The notes beneath the pieces were generated by a model. It was not told where the DNA came from, did no database searches, and saw only the letters and a list, made by a program, of their open reading frames with translations. DNA of 64,000 bases from Ceratopteris richardii (Eukaryota; Streptophyta; Polypodiopsida; Polypodiales; Pteridaceae), in contig CM035437.1 in NCBI GenBank assembly GCA_020310875.1, positions 46,497,556-46,561,555 on the forward strand, written 5' to 3'. Position numbers and translations under genes: made by a program. Shown here one piece after another: positions 30,706 through 41,047 of this stretch (within the stretch, counting starts at the first letter, position 1; each line of letters opens with the position of its first letter).

Positions 30706-30725
30706 ATGTTTGTATATTCTCACAG
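30706..30725 (+). promoter_or_regulatory. Candidate 3' splice acceptor before Gyp-B ORF3
   Basis: A T-rich tract ends in TTCTCACAG at 30725, 21 bases before the ORF3 ATG. CTAAC-like branch sequences lie upstream (near 30620). It is weaker than the Gyp-A acceptor but in the same relative place. Confidence 0.4.
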
Positions 30726-30746
30726 AGACAGACAGCAAGAAGTAAA

Positions 30747-33700
30747 ATGGCAGATACAGTAGGAACTAGCTCCCAGGCAGGCACCAGCCCCCAAGTGGTG
30801 GACATCGAAAGCCTTCCGGTCGAGGAGGAATTAAAGGAAAGACCAGCGGCATTACGGGCATTACATGCCATACCAATTCAGAATCCTCCACAGGGTCATA
30901 CCATGCCGGTGGGAAAAATCTCACACTGGTTCAGTGACGTTGCTGGCCCTCTGGGTGAAGGCACATACATGTGGGAGTCCGAGGTAGAGTTCAATGGACG
31001 TTGGGGCAAATACCATTTCTTTACGAGGGAGTTTGAAAAGCTGCAGAATAATGAAGGACTGAAGTCGATATGGAAAAAGGCTGGGCTTTATGATTACTTC
31101 AAGTTCCAACTACCAAAGCCGGATTTTCTAAGGTGCTCATACTTAATTAGTACTCTCACTCCCAGCAAAGACAAGAAAGGATACAGTTCCTTTGTGCTCC
31201 CATCACTCACAAGGGGCAACGAGCTGAAGCGTTTCTGCTTGACTATCAACTTGGTGAGAGAAGCACTCGACATGAGAGGTATGCACATCCCAACAGAGAA
31301 AGAGACTATGGTTCCAGACAATATGAAGAACAGGAATCTGACGAAGTTGAAGGACATGGTTGCAATGACACCCACGATCGCCATTCACTTACGCATGGTC
31401 ATGCAACATTTCGCCTTCCCCGCGCAGGAGAGGTTCACAATGCCTCCCAAAAAGATCTGGTTTAGCCTCTACCTGGCGGATGCTTTTGAGTTGACCATCA
31501 ATATGCCCCACTGGATTATCGACCAGATTCATATGGCTCATCAGAGATGGTATAAGAAGCAAAAATCTGTGTTGTATGGTTGCTGTGCACTCACAAGAAT
31601 TGTATACAGATGTCTTGCATATGATGTACCGGTGCAGAGGGCTCTGATCTGGTCCAGAGCACAGGAATTTCAACGCAGATTGTCAGCTGTAGGGCCCCCC
31701 TCAAAGAAGATGAGAGGCGCCATCCAGATGCCTTGTGCACAAGCTCGCGGTGCAACCCTGTCGCCTGAGACAACCCCAAGACTTCCCCGACGAGTGCAAC
31801 CATTTACTATCAGGTTACTCAGGCACAGCACAGATGGCCCTAATCTTGTGTTTCCACCAGTACCGACTGATCTGGAATTCCCGCATGGATTCACTCTAGA
31901 GGATCTAACGGACGAAGAAGTTGCAAGAATCATAGATGCTGTAAATGCGGAAGTTGAAGAAGAGCAAGCCGGTGGACAGCAAACTGCCCCAGACCAAGCC
32001 CAGCCCAGCCAACCGGACGTAGTCAATGTGGACGATGAAGAAGAAGCTCATGAGGAGGCACAGGGTGGACAATCAGAAGCAGAAGAACAAGAGTATGATC
32101 AAGAAGCCCTACAAGTACTGGAAGGTGCCCCCGCCTATACTAGCGCATTAAAGAAGCTTTACGATACAATGAACCGAGTTCAAGAGCAACACAGGCTCTC
32201 ATTAGCTGCAGGTAAAGCTCTCATGAACCAGATTCTGGAGGAGGAAGGTGTGGACGAGCAATACCGTGCCACCTTGGAAATGATATCAGATGCTTTGGGA
32301 GTACCGGAAACGGTGCACACCGCACTAGCGCAATCACGAAGGACAGAGAGAAGATATGGAAGACGCCCCCCACGAACGAGAAAACGAATGAATGTATTAG
32401 GATCAGGACCACAAGGCACCCCCACAGCCACGGGCACAGCACACATAGTTCACGACACCGAGGAAGCCCACACATCGAGTGCACCCCCATCACCTCCCTT
32501 GCCACCTTCTCCCCCACATCCACCTCACTCACCTCCCTCTACCACTGTAACCTCCACTGTCACCACCTCTGAAACCACTACACACACCAACGCACAAACC
32601 ATCAGCCAACCCACACACTCTACTTCCACTGAAAACATAAGTCTAACTACAGCCACGGTACACCTCACTACCCCGAGCACACTTCCTAGGAGTTCACAAT
32701 TACACACACCTCTATACACATTCACAACCCTCACCGCTACCACAATCCCCATGTTCACAGTCACTCCCACCACGACCCCCACTTTCATGGAGGTTTCACC
32801 CACCTCTGCACCTCTCCCACCCCCCATTTACCCACAATCTCCCATTCCCCCACCTCCCCCCTCACCCGTCCCCAGTACTGCATCCACGATTCCCTTTCCC
32901 TTTCCCTTCCCCTCTGCATTCAACACCATTCCTCTCAGTAACTTATTTAATAATATGCATCAATGCATGGCCCAACTTCAACAACACTACCAACACCTGG
33001 ACAACCAACATACAAGGCTCTTCCGAAGCCACGAAGAACTCCAAGCACGATGTAGGGATCTTGAAGAGCAGAAGCAGCTACTAGAACAGCAACACGTGAC
33101 ATTACAGGAGCAATACGCACAATTAGAAGCCAACCCACCCCAAGCAGATGATGAAGAACGACGACACATGGACGAGCTGCTACATTCTCAGATCACGGAA
33201 AACCTGAAACTTCGACGGAACTTGGGCCTCCTCCGCAAGCATATGTCTACAGCGCTAGAGGAGAATAAAAGATTACAGAAACAGAACGAAGAAAATCTAG
33301 AGGCGGCCATGGAGGGTTCCCCACAGGAAATTGACCCAGAGCGATTCAAGGCCATTCCCTCTGAGAATATGAAGGTGGTGTTAGAAACTCATGCAGATCT
33401 AATGGAGGCCCATGCCGCTTTAGAAAAAGAGAGAGATGAGTTACGAAGTCAGTTGGCCACCCGACAGACAGAACCCAGCCAAAGCAATACCGCAGAAGAT
33501 ACAGCTGAAGAGGTCACTAAACTCCGGGCAGAACTCGAGGAATTACGCAGCAAGGTCATGCAATACGAGCGTCAGCCCTCCCCTCTGGTAGAGCCCGAGC
33601 CTGACGATCTGGTGCCAATTGAAGTAGAAGAAACATTCGAGGATCCCTATGTACCAATGCCAACACCCGGCGGTAAGCGAACAGAACAGGGCATGGACAC

Positions 33701-34826
33701 AATTGAGATTGAGGCACCGGAATGGATGCAAAAGTTAGAGAAAGTAGCCACGACGCATGATGACAGGGTGGCTGTCCAAATCGCATTGATGTCAAAATTG
33801 GAGGAGGTGGTAATCAAATCCGATTATTTTCAGAATCTCTCACACCATAGGTGGATCGGCCCATCGGATGATCTGTATGTTCCTTTTTCCGTACTAATGG
33901 CGGATTATAATGCGGAGATCAAGCGCCACACCTCAAGGGAACCCACATCTGCCACCCAATTTGCACTTGATGACATCCCAAAGAGTGCCAAGCAAGGACA
34001 TATTCGCCAACCAACGTGGAGAATTCGGTTGCTCGAAACCTACCCGGAAATGGTAAGAACATGGAACAACATGCCATTGTACATCAAATATAATCCATGT
34101 TATTGCCCTGTATTTCGAAGGAGATCATGGCCGGAGTACACACAAACAGTGTTGACGATTAAAGGATGTGAGAAGTGGCTAAATTACGTGTACTTCGCAC
34201 CCCCTAAGGGCGCACCTACAATTGGATATATGGTTTCAACGATTCGACATTGGGGGGTCCGTTTCAAGAATGTACCTGATATCATGACTCAGATGTGCCT
34301 GAAAATTTTCGAACTTATGCTGGTCACCTTCAGGACCTTCAAAAATGTCAAGGAACCGCATCTCTCAGCACTAGGATTTAATGAAGGGAACCAGGACCTT
34401 GTATACGACATGAGCACAACCCCATCGATCAATGTTGTGTATGCATGGCACGCTCGCATCAAATATCTACCGGCCTGCTTCAAACAAACGTTTGAAGAGA
34501 TGTTTGTCACGGGATTCTGGGAATATCACTCCGAGATATTCATTCCCAGACCATCCCATCTCTTGCAGTTGTTTGCAGTGGAACAAGCTCTCCATTCCGA
34601 AAAGCTACGTATGCCACATCCAGAGGTTCCTGGGCCGGTAGACTGGGATGCTCTTCTGACAGATTTGGCCAAAGGGTTGCGAATTGCTGAACATCATTTA
34701 GCGCAGGACGTCGTCGAGTACTACATTCAGAAACCCACACAACAAGGGTCTGTCAGGGACGACAGACGCGAGAGAGGGGGGGGTGTTAGCAGCAGACAAG
34801 GGAGTCAACGAAGATCTGGCAAATAG
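30747..34826 (+). CDS. Gyp-B ORF3, 1359-codon protein in the env position
   Basis: The ATG at 30747 opens a frame distinct from pol. Residues 1-330 form a globular alpha-rich domain (SHWFSDVAGPLGEGTYMWES, PTIAIHLRMVMQHFAFP, QRWYKKQKSVLYG). 330-560 is acidic and low complexity. 570-745 is very Pro/Thr/Ser-rich, mucin-like. 755-1000 is a long heptad-type coiled coil (QLLEQQHVTLQEQYAQLE). 1050-1335 is a second conserved globular domain (YDMSTTPSINVVYAWHARIK, FEEMFVTGFWEYHSEIF). I see no N-terminal signal peptide or convincing membrane anchor, so an envelope role is not supported by sequence. Decayed relatives occur in Gyp-A and Gyp-D. The last codons read through the polypurine tract, and the stop lies 43 bases inside the 3' LTR. 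Function unknown. Confidence 0.8.
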   Translation: MADTVGTSSQAGTSPQVVDIESLPVEEELKERPAALRALHAIPIQNPPQGHTMPVGKISHWFSDVAGPLGEGTYMWESEVEFNGRWGKYHFFTREFEKLQNNEGLKSIWKKAGLYDYFKFQLPKPDFLRCSYLISTLTPSKDKKGYSSFVLPSLTRGNELKRFCLTINLVREALDMRGMHIPTEKETMVPDNMKNRNLTKLKDMVAMTPTIAIHLRMVMQHFAFPAQERFTMPPKKIWFSLYLADAFELTINMPHWIIDQIHMAHQRWYKKQKSVLYGCCALTRIVYRCLAYDVPVQRALIWSRAQEFQRRLSAVGPPSKKMRGAIQMPCAQARGATLSPETTPRLPRRVQPFTIRLLRHSTDGPNLVFPPVPTDLEFPHGFTLEDLTDEEVARIIDAVNAEVEEEQAGGQQTAPDQAQPSQPDVVNVDDEEEAHEEAQGGQSEAEEQEYDQEALQVLEGAPAYTSALKKLYDTMNRVQEQHRLSLAAGKALMNQILEEEGVDEQYRATLEMISDALGVPETVHTALAQSRRTERRYGRRPPRTRKRMNVLGSGPQGTPTATGTAHIVHDTEEAHTSSAPPSPPLPPSPPHPPHSPPSTTVTSTVTTSETTTHTNAQTISQPTHSTSTENISLTTATVHLTTPSTLPRSSQLHTPLYTFTTLTATTIPMFTVTPTTTPTFMEVSPTSAPLPPPIYPQSPIPPPPPSPVPSTASTIPFPFPFPSAFNTIPLSNLFNNMHQCMAQLQQHYQHLDNQHTRLFRSHEELQARCRDLEEQKQLLEQQHVTLQEQYAQLEANPPQADDEERRHMDELLHSQITENLKLRRNLGLLRKHMSTALEENKRLQKQNEENLEAAMEGSPQEIDPERFKAIPSENMKVVLETHADLMEAHAALEKERDELRSQLATRQTEPSQSNTAEDTAEEVTKLRAELEELRSKVMQYERQPSPLVEPEPDDLVPIEVEETFEDPYVPMPTPGGKRTEQGMDTIEIEAPEWMQKLEKVATTHDDRVAVQIALMSKLEEVVIKSDYFQNLSHHRWIGPSDDLYVPFSVLMADYNAEIKRHTSREPTSATQFALDDIPKSAKQGHIRQPTWRIRLLETYPEMVRTWNNMPLYIKYNPCYCPVFRRRSWPEYTQTVLTIKGCEKWLNYVYFAPPKGAPTIGYMVSTIRHWGVRFKNVPDIMTQMCLKIFELMLVTFRTFKNVKEPHLSALGFNEGNQDLVYDMSTTPSINVVYAWHARIKYLPACFKQTFEEMFVTGFWEYHSEIFIPRPSHLLQLFAVEQALHSEKLRMPHPEVPGPVDWDALLTDLAKGLRIAEHHLAQDVVEYYIQKPTQQGSVRDDRRERGGGVSSRQGSQRRSGK
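34749..34766 (+). other. Hairpin next to the Gyp-B polypurine tract
   Basis: TCTGTC and GACAGA enclose a six-base loop. The same structure, with changed pairs, stands at 15719-15736 (Gyp-D) and 58593-58606 (Gyp-C). Confidence 0.6.
34770..34783 (+). other. Gyp-B polypurine tract
   Basis: GAGAGAGGGGGGGG directly precedes the 3' LTR and is the expected plus-strand primer. It is also translated as part of ORF3 (Arg and Gly codons). Confidence 0.9.
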
Positions 34827-35406
34827 GCTAGTAATTTTCCTCATGGAGAAGCAAGTACGGGCACTCATGCAGATCTAGCACTAAGGCAACCTTTAAATTT
34901 TCAAATCCTTTACACCCATTCAAAGTGATTCTCATCACTAAACACCATTGTAAATACCAATTCATCTTTTTGTAGCTCCATTTTGTGCAAGCCAAGGAGT
35001 CCTTGAGCTTGAGGAGCTTTAGAAGTATCTACCTGCCAATTTTCGTATTTTTTAGATATCGTTTGAGCCCTCAAATGAGCCCTGGAACCTAATTTTTAAC
35101 TAGGCCGGACATTAGGTCTGGACAGGGCCAAAACTTAGCCAAAAACTATAAAAAGAGCTAGAGAGCTCATTTTGGAGGTTAGATTGTAACTGAAACGAAC
35201 TTGTAAGAGCATTTTGAAAGTAATCTAAAAACTCCATTGATTCTCACTCTTTGTCTTGCCTTGTGTGCGCGTGTGTGTGTATGTGTGTGCATGCTAGTGT
35301 GCTTCTCACTCACGCACTTGTGCAGCCACTTGCTCGAGGTCTTCATACCATCCTCACGTCTTCCCGGATTGACATTAAAGGAGGTGCTACTCATCACTGA
35401 GCTACA
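34784..35406 (+). repeat. Gyp-B 3' LTR
   Basis: 623 bases, the same length as the 5' LTR, with about seven base differences by eye. TATAAAAA begins at 35147 and the palindrome spans 35155-35168. It is followed by the CAAGT target duplication at 35407-35411. Confidence 0.97.
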
Positions 35407-36588
35407 CAAGTTAAGTGAAGAAGCGTATATGTCACAACTAGATGGTTATGTGGATGCTAGATCTCCTAATTATGTATGCAGGTTAAAGAAGGAATTGTAT
35501 GGTCTTAAACAAGCACCAAGGGCATGTAATGCAAGGTTGATAAAGTATCTCATGCGACAAGTATACAGGAGGATTCATGTTGATCCTTCACTTTATGTAA
35601 AGCATGTAGATGGCATGTGTGTATATGTATGCATTTATGTGGATGACTTGTTGATTAGGGAACAATGCAAAAAGCAATTGAAGAGATCAAAGGTATTTTG
35701 TGAAAGGAATTTAAAATCTCAGATCTTGGTTTTCTTAGATACTTTCTTGGGATTGAGTTTGTGTATGGAGATGAAGGTATGTGGTCCTCAAAGAGAAAGT
35801 ATATATGTGATATGTTGAAAAGGTTAAGTATGTAGGATGTAAGTTTGTTTCTACTCCAATGGAATGTAATGTAAAGTTAAGTGCAAAAAAAGGTAATGAA
35901 TTGCATGATATGAATGTTATAGATCCATGGTAGGATCTTTGATTTATAAAAAGAAAACTAGACTTGATTTATGCTATGTTATAGGAGTATTATCACAATT
36001 TTGAATGAAACTAGAGTACCTCATATGCATGTATCCAAAGAAGTGCTTATGTTTTGAAATGTACCATGCACAAAGGATTATTTTATAGTCATGATACTAA
36101 TCTAACTTTTACAGTCTTTAGTGATGCAGATTGGGGTCAATGTAAAGATGATAGAAGATTCACAATTGGATGTGTGGTAATAGAAAGAAACAAGACATAA
36201 CATGGAGCTGAAAGAAACAATCTATAGTTGCTTTATCATCCACAAAGGATGAATATAGAGGTTTATCATTGGTTACTACTGATATTATGTGGATTAAGAA
36301 TTTGTTTCATGACTTGAATGTGCAAGTTCATGTACCATTGATATACGGGAATAAATTGAACAACATTCATATGACCTCAAATCCTATTTTTCATGCTAGA
36401 ACAAAGCATATAGAGGTACAATATCATTACGTTCAAGAGAAGTCCATGAACAATGAAGTGCAAGTTTGTTTTGTTGGAACAAAGGATCAAGGTAACCATA
36501 TCTTCATTAAATCTTTGGATGGACCAAAGATACAAAGGTTCAACTATATTCTTTGCATGAAGGAAATACCCTTTGAAACTTGAGAGAA
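35407..36588 (+). pseudogene. Cop-4 RT/RNase H, right fragment
   Basis: This resumes the Cop-4 RT right after the target duplication: SEEAYMSQLDGYVD, LKKELYGLKQAPRAC, and YVDDLLI near 35636. Frames break after 35818. RNase H remnants follow with FSDADWGQCKDDRRFT (near 36120) and FHARTKHIEVQYHYVQEK (near 36400). It ends with a copia-type C-terminus at 36583 and a purine-rich stretch. Multiple stops and indels show an old element. Confidence 0.85.
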
Positions 36589-37868
36589 TGTTGAGAACAT
36601 TCTTTTCATGTATATGTTAAGGTGCAAGTTCCAAAAGATGGAAATACCTTTGGAAGGTCTTTAAATGCATCACAAAGGCTCAAATAAATGATAAATAATG
36701 CCTAAGCTACTACATGATAGCTAGAACATGATGAGTCAAATGAGTGAGCCACAAGGGAGTTGTTGTGGTGTCCTAGTGGGAGCTCGATGTGGCTAGTTCT
36801 CAAAGTCCAGCCACATTTTGCTTTTTTTAGCACTTAAGTCATGGAATACCTCCACCAAAGTTTCTAACACAAGCTTACATGTACTAGGAAGGTTTTGGAT
36901 TAGTTTTCATGCTCCCTCATTTTATACCGCATTCATGTGTGTGATAGTTCATTAGAAAGATCTTAATAATTTCCTACATCCTAAAAATTTCCAGATTCAT
37001 TGGAGTTGTGAGACGAGAGAAATTCTCTCAAAAAGTAGTGTGTGTTCTCAGGTTTATCTATATTCAAGGTCTCCATTAAACTTGCAAATTGTGCATTTTT
37101 ACACATGTTATGTGTTCTATAGCTCATTAAAAAGCTTTAAGTGTCTTGTATATTTGTGTAAAAGATTTTTGAAAATTTCCAATTCACTAGAGAGTAGCAA
37201 GCTCTGCAAGCATGACTGATTTTCTATGCATAAATTTGTGAGAAGGTCAAGAGTTAGCTCCTAGTGGGTTTCACCTTCTTATAGCTATACTTTGAAGATC
37301 AATAAACTCCAGCAAAGGGGGCCAGTAGACCCCTAGTATGGGTTCGGGGACAATTCCCCCGACGTGATGGTAAAGGAAATATTCCATGGAATATTCCTTG
37401 TCAAAGTTAGAAATCATCCATATTTGTTAGGTCAGTTCAACCAACCTAAGCTGCATATAGGGATTATGAGGGCAGTGGTCGCCCACATTCTACGCGCCCA
37501 TGTATTGCTCTCCACGGAAGGTCACATCTCTCCATTATCCTATATATACATGGCTTTTGCACTACCTTAGATATGGAATTGATCCATCATACCTCTACCT
37601 TGTAACTCTCTATCTATATTTTTTTGGATCACCATTTAAGCTCTATGCTGAGAGCACACAAGTGGACAATGCCATCATCTTTGTACTTGTTGTTAGTAGC
37701 AAAATTTTGAAATTCTACTATATATGTTATCTTCTCTACTACTACTCCTATGTTCTCTTCTGTAACTACTTTCTTAGATCATATGAGAGTTGTTAGGTAT
37801 CTATTAGTAGAGAGGAGTAATTTTTAAACTTGCAAGTATATGTTTGTTATCACCATAGTGCGTGAGTG
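36589..37868 (+). repeat. LTR-like region between Cop-4 and Cop-3
   Basis: TGTTGAGAACATTC at 36589 follows the Cop-4 coding end as a 3' LTR should. Just before the Cop-3 gag ATG at 37869 a 5' LTR is expected; a TATATATA sequence near 37541 and an AATAAA near 37300 fit LTR signals. I could not find the boundary between the two LTRs, or a clean primer site. An imperfect palindrome with core ATATTCCATGGAATAT lies at 37379-37394. Confidence 0.45.
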
Positions 37869-40800
37869 ATGGCTTCATCTTCTAGTGTTGGCGCATCTAC
37901 TATCATTATTTCTTGACCAATTTTCAATCCTCTACCTGCATTCACTGAAGGAACAAATTACACACATCTAGAAGTTCAAAACTTTTGCAATTTTGGACTA
38001 CTATGAGTTGTTGGATAATGTCATGGGGCCAATCAACCTGACTAGAGACAATTCCAATGGAAAATCCATCAAATCCTCATGTGACAACCTAGCTTGATCC
38101 ATATCTTCTTTGATCTTATAAGAGGAGGAATGCAGATGTGTTATCTACGATTCTCATAAGTGTAAATAAGTATGTGCTTACTCTAGTTCAACACACCACT
38201 AAGGCACATGAATCTTGGGGCATATTGGCTTGCCAATATAAGAACAAGAATCATACTCTGATTCAAAAACTTGAGAACCATTGGACTAATGAGAAGCACT
38301 CTGATTTGGAGAAGGTTGACGATGTCATCAAATGAACCAAACATTTACAAGATGAATTGTTTGTGGTTGGTGTCTCGATAACACTTGGAGAACTAGCTCT
38401 TAGGTGTGTTTGGATTCTTTCTTGAAAAATATGATGGGCACATAACTACCCTTCACACTTAGGTTAGACCCTCACCTCTTACCTTTGAATATTTTTCTGC
38501 AATGCTTCTAGAAGAAGAATTATGTTTGAAGAATTGACAAGGTTCAAAAGATGCAACATTTTGAGCAAATGCAAAAGGGTAAAGGCTCTTTTGATAGCTC
38601 AAAGAAGAATCCAAAGAAGAAGAATTTCATCAAAAGTTGTTTCTATCGTGAATAGAAGGTTCATTCCATTAAAGATTGTAGGAAGAAACAAGTTGTTGAC
38701 ATGAATGGTACTCTCGAATCTACATGGAAGAATAGGGAATCCACAAATAACATAGAACATGAACTATGCATTGCCATAGAGGAGGTATGTACATTTTCCA
38801 AAAAATCATATGGATGAACCTTGGATATTAGAAAGTGGAGGATCTTGCCACATGACTAGCAAGAAGGACTAGTATAGTTCCTTAATGCCTCTATAGGAAT
38901 CCATCAATGTTGTGGTTGAAAATGACTCCAAGTTTCTATCTAAAAGAACAAGAACCATCTCTTTTGTTGCTCCCACTGGTGTTAAGAGAAAAATATTTGA
39001 TGTTTTGTATGTTCTTGCACTAAAACAAAAGATATTATCAACTTTTGCCATAACAAGTCATGCGCTTGAAGTACATTTAAAAAAGAAAGTTTCATAAATT
39101 TTGGATGGAACAGGTAATACTATAGGAAAAGGTGTGAGAAAAGATAACCTATATGAGGTGAGTGCCCTCATTTCTAGAAAGGACAAAGACACAAGTAGAC
39201 TTTGGCATCAAGGTTTTGGTCATCGTGAATTTGCCACTTTCAAAGAGATGAAACGAAAAGGGATGGTAGCATATTTACTTGCATTTTTCAGATTTGCATG
39301 AACAATGTGAAGCTTGCATGATGGGCAAGCAACAAAGGAAGGTATTTCCAAACGAGAGCAGGGATCAAGCTCAAGCTCCTCTAGAGTTGGTACATGTTGA
39401 TCTGTATGGTAAAATGTCTACTCCTACTTTGGGAGAATCTCTCTAGTTTTTGTTGATAATCAATGATTATAGTAGAAAGATGTGGGTGTATTTCATTCAG
39501 GAGAAGCTTGATGCACTTGAAAATTTTTTAATGTGGCACAAGATTGTTGAAAATGAAACAAGGAGGAGAGTGAAGAAGTTTTGTAGTGATGGAGAAGGAG
39601 AATTCTTATTAACAGATTTGAACAACTACTATAATGCTCATGGAATCAAGAGAAAGCTTGCCACAACCCACATACCTCAAAAAAATGGTGCTATTTGTTG
39701 AGTGACCACTCGTCATGGATAGAAAAGGTAAACCCACTATCTCATCAACTAAAGAGATAACTCACCTTGTGCCTTTCCATAGATAGGTGAAGATTGATGA
39801 GGAGACACCAATTAATGACATTCGTCCATCAAAAAGCTAACCAGTTGTTGCCACATAGCATAAGCCATTACCAAAGTGGGCACAATAGCTCTTTGATGAT
39901 TCAAAATCCTCAAGTTGATGTTCTAGAGTCATCTTTAGATGGGTTGCATAGATCAAAGAGGATTGAGGAGCAAAAAAGAGCCTCCCACCATATTGTCAAT
40001 ATGGCTCTTAAGGTTGAAATTATGGGATTAATAAAAGAGCCCACAATTGAAGATGAAGCACTCAAGGATCCCAAGTGGAGAGCTGCAACTAAGGCTAAGT
40101 ATGATAGCATACTAAAGAACGACACTTGGGAAATGGTTGATTTACCACCAACGAAGAAGGTAATTGGAACTAAGTGGTTTTGCAAAGATAAATACAAAGC
40201 ACATGGTACTTTCTCTACTTGTTGAACAAGGTTTTTTACAAGTGGAAGGATTTGATTTGCAAGAGACATTCACAACAATAGCTCGAATGTCAAAAATTTG
40301 CATAATACGTGTAGTTGTTGCACATAAAAGATGACCTATATTCCAAATAGATGTGAAATTTACATTTCTAAATGGATACCTCAAGGATGAGGTATATGTA
40401 TCTGAACCTCCAAGATTTGAGGTACCTCATTGAGAGCACAAGTTTTGTAGATTTAAGAAGGCATTATATGGCCTTAAGAAAGCTCCAAGAGCTTACTACC
40501 AATGAATACATAGTTTTTTTCAAAACCTAGGCTTTCAAAGTACTTGTGATTCAATTTTATATGTTATGAAAACAGATAACCAATTAGTGATTGTCATCTT
40601 TTATGTAGATTTTATCATTACAAGAGATCATAGGCATTTGGGATGATGGACTGCAAAGCCACCAACACACCTATGGAGGTAAATCTTAAACTTTCAACAA
40701 AAGCTGATACACTAGAAGTAGATGCTAAGAAGTACAAAAAGATTGTTGGGAGTCTTATCTTTATATGCAACACTAGACTAGATATTTGCGGTTGGTGTAT

Positions 40801-40984
40801 TGAGAAAATTATCTAACAAACCAAAAGAGAGCCATTGGAATGCAGGCATGCAAATTCTAAGGTACATTGTAGGAACCTTGGATTTTGGTATTCTTTATAC
40901 CACAAGTGATGGGCTTCAAGACAATTGTGATTTGGATTGGGTTGGAAATTGTGATACTAAAAACTTGATTTTGGATATTGTTTT
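37869..40984 (+). pseudogene. Cop-3 copia polyprotein, decayed, left part
   Basis: The ATG at 37869 starts MASSSSVGASTII, then a gag reading with many stops and shifts. A protease remnant near 38815-38875 reads LESGGSCHMTS, where the catalytic Asp of D-S-G appears as Glu. Integrase remnants include an HHCC region (39200-39330), NDYSRKMWVYF (39460), DGEGEF (39590) and IPQKNG (39680). RT pieces run 39950-40620 (TKWFCKDKYKAHG, FKKALYGLKKAPRA, and YVDF in place of YVDD). An RNase H start follows (DNCDLDWVGN, 40920). The reading is cut at 40984 by Gyp-C and resumes at 59252. It is the oldest element of this nest. Confidence 0.85.
40980..40984. repeat. Target-site duplication GTTTT/GTTTC, left copy (Gyp-C)
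   Basis: GTTTT before the Gyp-C 5' LTR and GTTTC at 59252-59256 after its 3' LTR, four of five bases identical. The RNase H reading of Cop-3 becomes continuous if one copy and the element are ignored, which supports the boundary. Confidence 0.75.
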
Positions 40985-41047
40985 TGTTGAAGTTCAAGGT
41001 CATGGACAAAGCATGGAAGCACATCAAGGAAGTGGACACACAAGAAG
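40985..41047 (+). repeat. Gyp-C 5' LTR, first 63 bases
   Basis: Matches the start of the 3' LTR at 58628 (TGTTGAAG...CACAAGAAG) with about four differences. It is interrupted by Cop-2. Confidence 0.88.

Larger units (their letters stand above)
18699..35406 (+). mobile_element. Gyp-B, complete Ty3/gypsy retrotransposon with ORF3
   Basis: This is a 16.7 kb element with two 623-base LTRs (about seven differences by eye, near 1%), a five-base target duplication, a tRNA-Asp-type primer site, a 1.77 kb leader with a repeat array, gag, pol, ORF3 and a polypurine tract. The primer-site type and the extra ORF after integrase recall the plant non-chromovirus branch that holds Athila and Tat. The second protease, duplicated integrase zinc module and W-x-P-K tail are not features I know from those groups. 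It is inserted in Cop-4. A frame break and one stop between gag and pol may disable it. Confidence 0.95.

Noticed and set aside
30747..34826. ORF3 as a retroviral-type envelope glycoprotein
   Set aside because: Position fits, but no signal peptide, cleavage site or membrane anchor is visible; called only as a protein in the env position.
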